DNA from: Actinomycetales bacterium JB111
GTDB taxonomy: Bacteria; Actinomycetota; Actinomycetes; Actinomycetales; Actinomycetaceae
Reading direction: 5' to 3'
Length of the DNA: 64,000 bases
NCBI GenBank assembly: GCA_900163555.1
Contig: FUHX01000013.1
Coordinates: 1 to 64,000, forward strand
Part shown: in pieces, positions 8,775 through 16,680 of the stretch
How positions within the stretch are numbered: the stretch's first letter is position 1
Layout: each line of letters begins with the position of its first letter
Notes under the pieces: generated by a model
What the model was told of the DNA's origin: nothing
Database searches by the model: none
The model's input: the letters and a program-made list of their open reading frames with translations, nothing else
Program-made: the position numbers and the translations under genes

Positions 8775-9553
8775 CGCCGACCTCCCTGGATCTTCCGAGA
8801 AATGGCCCGCACGGCAAACTTCGGTCCGTGCTCCGCACCGAAGGCGAGGACCTTGTACCGCCACGACGGGATCGACCGGACCTGGCCCCGCTCCGCGGCG
8901 TCGAGGGACTCGGTGACGACCTGGTCGACGTCGAGCCACAGCTCGTCCGGGATCTTACCGGTGGACATCCCGGCCCGCTCGTGGAACTCGGTGCGGACCC
9001 ACCCCGGCATCACGCAGGTGACGGTCACCCCGGTGCCCTCGAGCTCCATGCCGAGGGACTCCGAGTAGCTGTTCACCCACGCCTTGATGGCGGAGTAGTG
9101 ACCGGTCGCGATCATCCCCGAGATCGAGCCGATCGTGATGATGACGCCGCTCCCCCGCGAGCGCATGGCGCGCGCGGCCGCGGCGCCGGTGTCGAGCACG
9201 GCGCGGATCATGAGGTCGATGGCCGCGTGGTGGCTGGACATGTCCTCGGCGGTCAGCGGCGTGTACAGGCCGTGGCCCGCGTTGTTGACGTACACCTCGA
9301 CCGGCGAGTCCTCGCTGGCGAGGCGCTCGACGACCGTGGCGACGCCGTCGGGCGTGGCGAGGTCCGCGACGACGATCTCGACGTCGACGCCCAGGGCGCG
9401 CAGCTCGGCGGCGGTCGACTCGAGGCGCTCCGCGTTGCGGGCGACCAGCACGATGTCGAGCCCGCGCAGCGCGAGGTGGCGCGCGTAGCCCAGTCCGATG
9501 CCGGAGGTGCCGCCCGTGACGAGGGCGCGTCCGGTGAGTCGACGCGCGCTCAT
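8771..9553 (-). CDS. Short-chain dehydrogenase/reductase
   Basis: Classical SDR of 260 residues with an NAD(P) Rossmann fold. Cofactor motif TGGTSGIGLGYA lies near residues 13-24, NNAGHG follows the fourth strand, and the catalytic Ser-Tyr-Lys set is seen as GSISG followed by YSAIK. The C-terminus is basic. The gene overlaps the reductase fusion upstream and the acyltransferase downstream by 4 bp each (ATGA), so it belongs to the same message. In the ether-lipid reading of this operon it would reduce the keto group of alkyl- or acyl-DHAP, the step that follows the synthase. Substrate assignment is inference; the family call is secure. Confidence 0.85.
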   Translation of the reverse strand: MSARRLTGRALVTGGTSGIGLGYARHLALRGLDIVLVARNAERLESTAAELRALGVDVEIVVADLATPDGVATVVERLASEDSPVEVYVNNAGHGLYTPLTAEDMSSHHAAIDLMIRAVLDTGAAAARAMRSRGSGVIITIGSISGMIATGHYSAIKAWVNSYSESLGMELEGTGVTVTCVMPGWVRTEFHERAGMSTGKIPDELWLDVDQVVTESLDAAERGQVRSIPSWRYKVLAFGAEHGPKFAVRAISRKIQGGRR

Positions 9554-11814
9554 GCGCGACCTCGCACGGCGCGCCAGACCGGCGCGAGCCGGGACTCGGC
9601 GGTCCGGGACCAGGTGACCACCGGCCAGCGCTTGGCCCGCGCGTAGGCGTAGAGGTCGGTGTCGGGGTTGACCGCGGTCGGGTTGCCGACCTGGTCCAGC
9701 CAGGCGCGGTCGGCGTAGGCGTCGCCGTAGGCGAACGACGACGACAGGTCCCAGCCGTGCTCGCGGGCCGCCCGGACCAGCCAGGCCGCGCGGGCCTCGC
9801 CGACCAGCGGCGAGACCGCGAGGTGACCGGTCCAGTTCCCCTCGTCGTCGACGTCCATCTTCCCGGCGACGATGTGGTCGAACAGGTCGCCGAGCGGCTC
9901 GACGAAGACGTCGATCTCGCCGGTCACGAGCACCGTCCGGTGCCCGGCCGCGCGGTGCTCGGCGATGCGGGCGAGCGCCTCGGCGTGCAGGTTCGCGCGC
10001 AGCGACGGTGCGAGGCGCTCGGCGACGAGGTCGCGCATCTCCTGCTCGGACCGGCCGGCGTAGCGGCGCATGACGCGGCGGATGAACTCGCCGCGGTCGC
10101 GCCGGTCGGCCGTGAGGTAGGTGGGGGCGCTCGCGACGGCGCCGACCATGGCGCCGGGCCAGCGACGCACGCCGCCCTGGAGCTCCGCCCACAGCAGGTG
10201 CTCGACCGGCGTGGACCGGGCGATCGTCCGCTGGAGGTCGAAGACGGCGACGACGTCCTCGCGCCTGGGCAGCGCGGCCGCCGAGACCGGCTGCACGCCC
10301 GACGACGAGGAGCGGCGCTCGCGCAGCAGTCCCGGGACGTTCGGGATGTGCACGTCCTGGAGATAGACCTGCCAGTCGATCTCGGCGACGTCGAAGCCGT
10401 GCTCGACCTTGCGGTCCTCCGGCAGGGCGTCGTGCAGGGTACGCGTGTTGCGGTCGTCGAAGATGACCTCGGTCTGCGTGTACGGCTGGTAGAGGTCCGT
10501 GAACTTCCGCAGCGTGCGCAGGTCGCGGCCGGCCTTGTACAGCGTGGACGACCACGAGCGGGTGCGGTCCGAGGCGGGCAGGCGGCGCAGCACGCGGTCG
10601 GCGGACTTCACGAGCTGCTCCCGCCGCGTGATGCTCCGCTCCACGGCCGGGCCGTGCGGGAACGTCCAGCGCGGGACCTTGACGACGACGCCCTCGGCGT
10701 CGGACAGCGGGTTGGCCTCGAAGTACTCACGGACGAGCTCGTAGAGCCGGCCGAACCGCAGCGGGTTCGTCAGGCCGGAACCCACCTGGTAGTAGTTCGG
10801 CGCGCTCGGCTCCGGGGGCGTCGCGGCGGCCGCGAGGATCGCGTTGACGACGAAGTCGACCGGGATGACGTCGAGGATCGAGTCCGCGACGGCCGGGAAC
10901 TCCGGCAGCATGCCGCGGCCGTAGGCGGCGATGAGCGGGTCCGCCACCTTGAACCCGTCGATCCAGCCCGGGTACGGGTGGCGGAACGCGGACTCGATGA
11001 TCGTCGGACGGACGACCGACAGGCGGTGCTCGGCGCCCCACGAGGTCTCGGCGACGCGCTCGCCGAGTGCCTTGGTGAACGTGTAGACGTCCGGCCAGCC
11101 GAGCGTGCGCGCCCGGTTGCGGCCGGCGTCGACGAGGGACTCGCGGACGAACGAGTTCCGGGCCTCCTCGGCGGCCTCGGAGACCGCCTGGGCGCCGGCC
11201 CGGCCGTGCTCCGCCGTCGCGGTGGACAGGAAGGCGGCGAGGCGGCGCGGGTTGCGGGAGTCCTGCTCCGCCCGGTCGAGGGAGGCCCGCGCGGAGTCGA
11301 GCTCGACGCGCCAGTCCACCTCGTGCTCGAGGGAGGTCTCCTCGGAGACACCCTTGCGCAGCCCGGCCACGTAGCAGGTCGAGACGTGCACGACGTGCGG
11401 GTCCGAGCCGGAGGCGTGGATCTTCTCGTACAGCCCGACGGGGCCGCCGACGTTCGAGGCGAAGGCCTCGTTGATCGGCAGGTCGAAGGACACGGTCGAC
11501 GCGGAGTGCACGACGACGTCGAGGTCCCCGGGCAGGTCCGGGACGTCGCCGAGGTCCCCCTCGAGGACGTTCACACGGCGGGCGAGCTCGCGGTCCGCGG
11601 CCTCGTCACCGACCGACTCGCGCCACGACGCGAAGACCGGCTTGCGGATCAGTCGCTTGATCCGGTCCTCGCCGGAGATCTGGCCGCGCGGGCGGACCAG
11701 AACGGTCACGGTCGTGGTCGGGTACGCCGACAGCAGCTTCTCGAGGACCGCCTGCCCGACGAATCCCGTGGCACCGGTGATGAGGATGTGTGCGCCATCC
11801 AACGGAAGAGTCAC
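9550..11814 (-). CDS. Fatty acyl-CoA reductase fused to a HAD-IB domain
   Basis: A 754-residue two-domain protein. Residues 1-about 490 form a fatty acyl-CoA reductase of the extended SDR (male-sterility/NAD_binding_4) type: ITGATGFVGQAVLEKLL at the N-terminus, VHSASTVSF, and YTFTKALGE carrying the Tyr-x-x-x-Lys pair. It should reduce a long-chain acyl-CoA to the fatty alcohol. Residues about 520-740 form a HAD-IB (SerB-like) domain with motif I as VFDLQRTIA, motif II in VLVTGEIDVFVEPL and motif IV as YGDAYADRAWL. Motif I has Gln where the second Asp of DxD is expected, so phosphatase activity may be lost. It is the first gene of the lipid operon. The start is GTG directly after a TAGAGT hexamer with a 6-nt gap and no Shine-Dalgarno sequence. 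Confidence 0.85.
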   Translation of the reverse strand: MTLPLDGAHILITGATGFVGQAVLEKLLSAYPTTTVTVLVRPRGQISGEDRIKRLIRKPVFASWRESVGDEAADRELARRVNVLEGDLGDVPDLPGDLDVVVHSASTVSFDLPINEAFASNVGGPVGLYEKIHASGSDPHVVHVSTCYVAGLRKGVSEETSLEHEVDWRVELDSARASLDRAEQDSRNPRRLAAFLSTATAEHGRAGAQAVSEAAEEARNSFVRESLVDAGRNRARTLGWPDVYTFTKALGERVAETSWGAEHRLSVVRPTIIESAFRHPYPGWIDGFKVADPLIAAYGRGMLPEFPAVADSILDVIPVDFVVNAILAAAATPPEPSAPNYYQVGSGLTNPLRFGRLYELVREYFEANPLSDAEGVVVKVPRWTFPHGPAVERSITRREQLVKSADRVLRRLPASDRTRSWSSTLYKAGRDLRTLRKFTDLYQPYTQTEVIFDDRNTRTLHDALPEDRKVEHGFDVAEIDWQVYLQDVHIPNVPGLLRERRSSSSGVQPVSAAALPRREDVVAVFDLQRTIARSTPVEHLLWAELQGGVRRWPGAMVGAVASAPTYLTADRRDRGEFIRRVMRRYAGRSEQEMRDLVAERLAPSLRANLHAEALARIAEHRAAGHRTVLVTGEIDVFVEPLGDLFDHIVAGKMDVDDEGNWTGHLAVSPLVGEARAAWLVRAAREHGWDLSSSFAYGDAYADRAWLDQVGNPTAVNPDTDLYAYARAKRWPVVTWSRTAESRLAPVWRAVRGRA

Positions 11815-11820
11815 CCTGGC

Positions 11821-11826
11821 ACTCTA
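11821..11826 (-). promoter_or_regulatory. -10 hexamer TAGAGT, lipid operon
   Basis: On the minus strand TAGAGT is followed by gccagg and the GTG at 11814. The spacing predicts a leaderless transcript for the four-gene lipid operon. No clear -35 box is seen. Confidence 0.55.
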
Positions 11827-12035
11827 CTGGGATCGGACAACGGGGAGACGAGTGCGATTCGTCGCGAACCTCACCGGGACGAGACGCAGGAGACGGACCG
11901 GATCGGGGCGAGGTCCCCTTCCTCGGGGCGCACCGGGACCGCATTCGGTCTACGATCGGTCGCGCCCGATCGGGGCCGCCGCGTGGGATGGCACGGGCGG
12001 TCGCCGAACAGCACACGACGAGGGACTGAGAATCT

Positions 12036-13577
12036 ATGGGCGTCCAGGACGCTCGGCAGTGGCTGCCCGCAGCCTTTGCTCGCAGCGCGGCCGCGGTCGG
12101 CGCGACCGCCGACCGCGAGGAGCTCGAGGAGCACGCCCGGGGTCTCGTCGACCGGTGGTCCGGCCAGGAGCGGCACCACCACGGGCTCAAGCACCTCGTC
12201 AAGGTCCTCACCGTGGTCGACGAGATCGCCCAGGAGACCCACCACCCGGACCTCGTGCGGCTGGCGGCCTGGTACCACGGCGTCGTCTTCTCGGTCGACG
12301 AGAGGCGGGCCTACCGCCGCGCGGCCGGCGAGGACGAGGCCGCGTCGGCCGACGTCGCCGAGGTCGAGCTCGCCGGGCTCGGGGTCCCGGCCGACGCCGT
12401 CGCCCGCGTCGGCGAGCTCATCCGGCGGCTGCGCGGGCACGACTGCGACACGCGCGACATCGACCAGCTCGCGCTCGTCGACGCCCACCTCGCGATCCTT
12501 GCCAAGAGCCCGCAGGACTACCGCACGTACCGGGAGACCGTCCGCCGCGAGTACTCCCACCTGCCCCCCAGGCACTACCTCCAGGCGCGGATCGCGATCG
12601 TCGATCGCCTCCTCGCCCGACGACGGATCTTCGGCTCCCCCATGTGCGTGACCTGGGAGGAGCCCGCCCGGGAGAACCTCACCTCCGAGCTGGCGATCCT
12701 CACCGAGGAGCTCGCGGAGCTCGGGCCGGACGGCCCCGAGGGCGACATCTCCGCCGCCGAGCACGAGGCGGCCGTCGAGCCCGAGGTCATCGGGGGTTCG
12801 CGGGGCGTGGTCCCGGAGGACGACGGCGCGGGCTCGGGCGACCCGGCGGCCGGCGGTTCGGTGAGCGCCGATCCGGCTGCCGGAGGTTCGATCACCGACG
12901 GCCCGGAGGGCCGTGGCCCGTCGGCCGGCGGCTCGGCCACCGACGGCTCGCGCGCGAAGCCGCGGACGACGTCGGCATCCGGCCCTCCCCTCCCCCACGA
13001 CGGCGCCTCCCGGCGGTTCCCCGTGCTGCCGGGCGGCGGGCCCGAGACCGATCGCCGGCTTGCCGCCGGCGAGCCCGACCCGCTGCGCCGCCCTCCGCAC
13101 CGCGAGGCGCGGCCCGGGGCCGAGCCCGCCGGCGCGGGCACACCCGGGCCCCGCGGTGAGCGGGACCGGTCGCCGGAGCGCCCGTCGATCGCGGACCGCA
13201 TCAGGTTCGGGCCCGCGGGGCGAGCGCCGTCGCCGTCCGAGTACAGCACCGGCACCTCCACCCTCGAGTCCGTACCGGACCTGCTGCGCGGCCCGCTCGG
13301 CGCTGCCGCCGGACCGGGGAGGAAGGGTGGCCCAGGGAAGCCGTCGGGTCCGGGCGAGACGACCGTCCCGGTTCCGCCGGAGGCACCGCTCCCGTCGGGT
13401 CGGGGCCGGCCGGGCGGGCCCGGAGAGGCAGGCGGACCGGCGCTGCCGACCGGCCGTCGGAGCGAGAGCGCGACGAGCGGACGAACGCCCAGCGCCCCCA
13501 GCCCCGAGGACACCGAGGAGCGCTCGGGCATGGAGCGCGACCCGGACGACGTCTTCCGACCCCGCCGCCGTCGCTGA
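12036..13577 (+). CDS. HD-superfamily protein with degenerate active site and disordered tail
   Basis: A 513-residue protein. The first 235 residues align with the predicted metal-dependent HD phosphohydrolase family (COG4339-like), seen by comparison with the paralogue at 14174-15281: RHHHGLKHL, LAAWYHGVVF, REYSHLPPRHYLQARIAIVDRLL. The usual WFHD of the metal site reads WYHG and the usual DADLAIL reads DAHLAIL, so two metal-binding Asp residues are missing and catalysis is doubtful. The remaining 280 residues are a Pro/Gly/Ala/Ser-rich tail with repeated AAGGS-like units, without domain similarity. Upstream TACGAT at 11951-11956 may be its -10 box, giving a leadered message. Function is unknown; a regulatory or binding role for the HD fold is possible. 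Confidence 0.7.
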   Translation: MGVQDARQWLPAAFARSAAAVGATADREELEEHARGLVDRWSGQERHHHGLKHLVKVLTVVDEIAQETHHPDLVRLAAWYHGVVFSVDERRAYRRAAGEDEAASADVAEVELAGLGVPADAVARVGELIRRLRGHDCDTRDIDQLALVDAHLAILAKSPQDYRTYRETVRREYSHLPPRHYLQARIAIVDRLLARRRIFGSPMCVTWEEPARENLTSELAILTEELAELGPDGPEGDISAAEHEAAVEPEVIGGSRGVVPEDDGAGSGDPAAGGSVSADPAAGGSITDGPEGRGPSAGGSATDGSRAKPRTTSASGPPLPHDGASRRFPVLPGGGPETDRRLAAGEPDPLRRPPHREARPGAEPAGAGTPGPRGERDRSPERPSIADRIRFGPAGRAPSPSEYSTGTSTLESVPDLLRGPLGAAAGPGRKGGPGKPSGPGETTVPVPPEAPLPSGRGRPGGPGEAGGPALPTGRRSESATSGRTPSAPSPEDTEERSGMERDPDDVFRPRRRR

Positions 13578-13824
13578 ACCCCGCGCGGCACGCTGAGCAC
13601 CTCCCTCACCGGTGGCATTGCCCGACCGTTCCGCACTCCCACCGGGGCTCGGCCGGCCCCTCCCGGAGTGGGCCCACCCATCTCACTCGGCTCCGTGCGC
13701 CCACAGGTGACCGCGCTGCCGCCGCGTCCACACCTCGCACAGGCGACCGGGCACCCACGGCCCGGCGGCTCCTAGCGTCGGTCCCGTCGTCGTGCAGGGT
13801 GCACGACCGCGGAAGGGGACGGCA

Positions 13825-14115
13825 ATGGCACGGTTTCAGGTCGACAGCGCCGAGGTACAGACTGCGGCGGCGCAGGTGAGGACGACCGCGGGCGCGGTCC
13901 GCACGGAGGTCGGCACGATGATGGCGCACCTCCTCACGCTCCAGACCACGTGGACGGGCACCGCGGCGTCGTCCTTCACCACGTGCTCCGAGCAGTGGCG
14001 GGCCCTGCAGTCGCAGGTGGAGGCGAATCTCGACGAGATCTCGCTCGCGCTGGACTCGGCGGCTCGCGGGTACGAGGACGCGGAGACGGCCGCGCACGGG
14101 ATGTTCGCCGTGTAG
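13825..14115 (+). CDS. WXG100-family (ESAT-6-like) protein
   Basis: A 96-residue helical-hairpin protein of the WXG100 family, small proteins exported by type VII (ESX) secretion as dimers. The turn motif reads WTG in LQTTWTGTAASSF (residues about 41-53), flanked by two amphipathic helices without signal peptide. An acidic-aromatic stretch YEDAE near the C-terminus resembles the YxxxD/E export signal of this family. The ATG at 13825 has GGAAGGGGA just upstream. No ESX ATPase, mycosin or partner WXG100 gene is nearby; it stands between two HD-domain genes. It may be secreted by an ESX system encoded elsewhere. Confidence 0.85.
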   Translation: MARFQVDSAEVQTAAAQVRTTAGAVRTEVGTMMAHLLTLQTTWTGTAASSFTTCSEQWRALQSQVEANLDEISLALDSAARGYEDAETAAHGMFAV

Positions 14116-14161
14116 CCGGGCGGCCGGGGTCCGAGTCGACGGATCGCCGGGGGAAGCGACC

Positions 14162-14167
14162 TACGCT
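14162..14167 (+). promoter_or_regulatory. -10 hexamer TACGCT, leaderless DUF4031-HD gene
   Basis: TACGCT, six bases (ctacgc), then the ATG at 14174. No ribosome binding site precedes the start, so a leaderless message is predicted. Confidence 0.55.
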
Positions 14168-14173
14168 CTACGC

Positions 14174-15281
14174 ATGGCTCTGCTCGTGGACGAACCCCTG
14201 TGGCGCGCCCACGGCACCACGTGGTCGCATCTCGTCTCCGACCACTCGCTGGCCGAGCTGCACGCGTTCGCGCGGGGGCAGGGACTCCCCCGGCGATCCT
14301 TCGACCTCGACCACTACGACGTCCCAGCGGGCTCGGTCCCCGCGCTCGTGGCGGCCGGCGCCGAGCCGGTGGACCGGCGCACGCTCCTGTCGCGCCTGCG
14401 CGCCGCGGGACTGCGGGTTCCCGGCGGCGAGCGCGAGCGCGCGCGGGCGGAACGGCGCGGGTCCGATCTCGCCACCCAGTGGGCGGCGCTCGGTGAGGCG
14501 CTCGGGGTCGGGGATGGGGTCGGGAACCCGGCGGGGTCGGCGCCCGGCGAGGCGGTCTGGGCCGGGTCCGATGCCGGGTCCGATGCCGGTGCGGGGCCGT
14601 GCCGATGCCGATGCCGATGCCGATGCCGATGCCGATGCCGATGCCGATGCCGATGCCGATGCCGATGCCGATGCAAGCACCGGGACCGCGAGCTCGGCAT
14701 GGTCGGCACTCGGGTCGGACCTCCTGGCCCGCTGGGGCGAGCCGCACCGGACCTATCACGACCTCCGGCACCTCGAGGCGGTCCTGCTGGACCTGGACCT
14801 TCTGCGCCTGGACGGTGCCGACGTCACGCCGGAGGTCCTCCTCGCGGCCTGGTTCCACGACGCCGTCCACGACGGCTCGACCCCGCAGGACGAGCAGGCC
14901 TCGGCGGCCCTCGCGCTGCAGGCACTGGGCGGACCCGCCCTCTCGGCGGTACTGCCCGAGGGGATCGTGACGGAGGTGGCCCGCCTCGTGCGCGTCACCG
15001 CCGACCACCGGGCGCAGGACACGGCGGCGGCCATCCTGTGCGACGCCGACCTCGCGATCCTCGGCGCACCGGAGAACCGTTACCGCGCCTACGCGGAGGA
15101 CGTGCGCCGCGAGTACTCCCACGTCACGGACGACGACTTCGCCCGCGGACGCACCGCGGTGCTGACCTCGCTCCTGTCCGCCGGACGCATCTTCGCCACC
15201 GACGCCGGTCACACCCGGTGGGAGCTGCGGGCACGGTCGAACATCGCCGCCGAGCTCGACCGCCTCGCGCGAGGCGCATAA
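14174..15281 (+). pseudogene. DUF4031-HD phosphohydrolase, frameshifted beside a hexanucleotide tract
   Basis: The first part (14174 to about 14590) encodes a DUF4031 domain: MALLVDEPLWRAHGTTWSHL, HYDVPAG, LRAAGLRVPGGERER. The HD phosphohydrolase domain continues only in the next frame: EPHRTYHDLRHLEAVLLDL, AAWFHDAVHDG, DEQASAALALQ, DADLAILGAPENRYRAY, with all metal ligands intact. Dropping one G from the GGGG run at 14593-14596 restores one frame and gives a 368-residue DUF4031-linker-HD protein whose linker is (Ala-Asp)12. Either a real frameshift, a programmed shift, or a sequencing/assembly error at a low-complexity site would explain this. An in-frame ATG at 14571 could restart the HD part (236 residues), but it lacks a ribosome binding site. 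Confidence 0.75.
14601..14674. repeat. (GCCGAT)12 hexanucleotide microsatellite
   Basis: Twelve perfect copies of gccgat plus a partial one. In the HD-domain frame they encode twelve Ala-Asp pairs; in the DUF4031 frame they read Cys-Arg pairs. Gain or loss of units alone cannot move the frame. Confidence 0.95.
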
Positions 15282-15317
15282 CCCTCTTGCCGGAACCCGC
15301 ACGCTGCGACACCCGCG

Positions 15318-15345
15318 GGGCGGTCGCCGGCGGGTGCGACCGCCC
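15318..15345. terminator. Hairpin between convergent HD and MFS genes
   Basis: Ten-base perfect arms (gggcggtcgc and gcgaccgccc) around an 8-nt loop lie between the end of the HD gene and the end of the minus-strand MFS gene. This suits a bidirectional terminator. Confidence 0.55.
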
Positions 15346-15390
15346 GTGGGGCGACCTCCCACACGACGACCACCCGAGCAGTTCTCTCCC

Positions 15391-16644
15391 CTACTCGCCG
15401 GCCACGCCGTCCTTCGGCGCGCCGATCGGCCGGTCGCTCGACGCCGGGAACCCCGCGATCGTCTGTGCGACCGCGAGGCTCACGCCGAGGATGCAGCCGG
15501 CGAGCCACCCGCCGGTGAAGTCGAACAGCCAGCCGAACGCGATCGGGCCGAGAGCAGCGACCGTGTACGCCGCGGACTGCACCATGGACGAGACACTGCG
15601 GCCGTGCACCACGTCGATCGGGCGCACCGCGACGAGCGTGAGGCTCAGCCCGATCCCGATCCCCTGGCCCACGCCGGCGACGATCGACCACACGACCCAG
15701 GCGTCGGGCACGACGATGAGGCCGAGGTACGCCACGACCCAGAACGCGCCCGGGACCGCGGACGCGCGACGGTAGCTCCCGAGCCACCGCACGACGAGAG
15801 GAACGGTCAAGGAGCCGAGGATGCCGAACAGGAAGTACAGGGTGAGCGCGTACCCGCCCTCGGCCCGCCCGGCGTCGGCACGGTGGCCGACGATCGAGGG
15901 CAGCCATGCTGCGGTCGCGTAGAACAACCCGGACTGGATGCCGAAGAACATGGCCAGCCACCAGGCGGAAGGGTCCCCCCAGGGCGAGCGTCGCGGGGCG
16001 ACGGGCGCCGGCGTCGGCCCGGTCCCGAGGACCGGGGTGGTGTGGTCCCCCTCCGGCACCGCGCGCATCCGCACGAGCCAGACGACGGACGCGATCGCGG
16101 CGGGCACCGCGATGACGGCGATCGTCCAGCGCCATCCGACGAGCTGCTCGGCGTCGACGGCCACGAACGAGGCGCACGCGGCCCCCATGGAGAGCATCGC
16201 CGTCGACAGGGGCATGAGGAGCCCCACCTTGCCGGGCGGGGCGTCCCGCCGGACCACGACGGGCACGAGGACGTTGAGGATCGTGATGGCAGCCCCGACC
16301 AGCAGGGTGCCGGCGAACAGCACGAGCACCCCGGACCACGGCCGCGCGGCCACCGACACGGTCAGCAGCACGAGCCCACCGAGCATGACCGCGTTGACGC
16401 CGAAACGCCGCGTCAGGGCGGGCATGGCGAGCCCGAAGAGCGCGAAGCAGACCAGCGGGATCGACGTCAGCGCGCCCGTGAGGGCCGTCCCCATGCCGAT
16501 GTCGTCGGCCATGAGGTCCTGGATCGGCGGGATGACCGTGATCGCGGGGCGCTGGTTGAAGCCGATGAGCAGGACGGCCAGGACGAGCATGCCGAAGCCG
16601 GCGCCGAGCGCCTGGGACCGGGCGCCGCGCGGGGGGTCCTTCAC
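15391..16644 (-). CDS. MFS transporter, CynX/NimT type
   Basis: A 417-residue major facilitator with about twelve membrane helices, most like the CynX/NimT (cyanate/2-nitroimidazole) branch by its N-terminal GFNQRPAITVIPPI and the central cytoplasmic loop around residue 200. It is the distal gene of the minus-strand transport cluster, 36 bp after the ABC ATPase stop. I chose the GTG at 16644 because AAGGA lies 7 nt before it. The upstream in-frame GTG at 16650 would sit only 1 nt from the same Shine-Dalgarno sequence. The substrate is unknown: an organic anion related to the neighbouring aromatic pathways, or a sulfur/nitrogen compound, are both open. Confidence 0.8.
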   Translation of the reverse strand: MKDPPRGARSQALGAGFGMLVLAVLLIGFNQRPAITVIPPIQDLMADDIGMGTALTGALTSIPLVCFALFGLAMPALTRRFGVNAVMLGGLVLLTVSVAARPWSGVLVLFAGTLLVGAAITILNVLVPVVVRRDAPPGKVGLLMPLSTAMLSMGAACASFVAVDAEQLVGWRWTIAVIAVPAAIASVVWLVRMRAVPEGDHTTPVLGTGPTPAPVAPRRSPWGDPSAWWLAMFFGIQSGLFYATAAWLPSIVGHRADAGRAEGGYALTLYFLFGILGSLTVPLVVRWLGSYRRASAVPGAFWVVAYLGLIVVPDAWVVWSIVAGVGQGIGIGLSLTLVAVRPIDVVHGRSVSSMVQSAAYTVAALGPIAFGWLFDFTGGWLAGCILGVSLAVAQTIAGFPASSDRPIGAPKDGVAGE

Positions 16645-16680
16645 GTCCACATCCTTCTCATCCAGACGATCGAGCAGGTC

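Noticed and set aside
14601-14674. Short regular repeats as a CRISPR array
   Set aside because: The units are contiguous 6-mers without spacers and lie inside a coding region; no cas genes are present.
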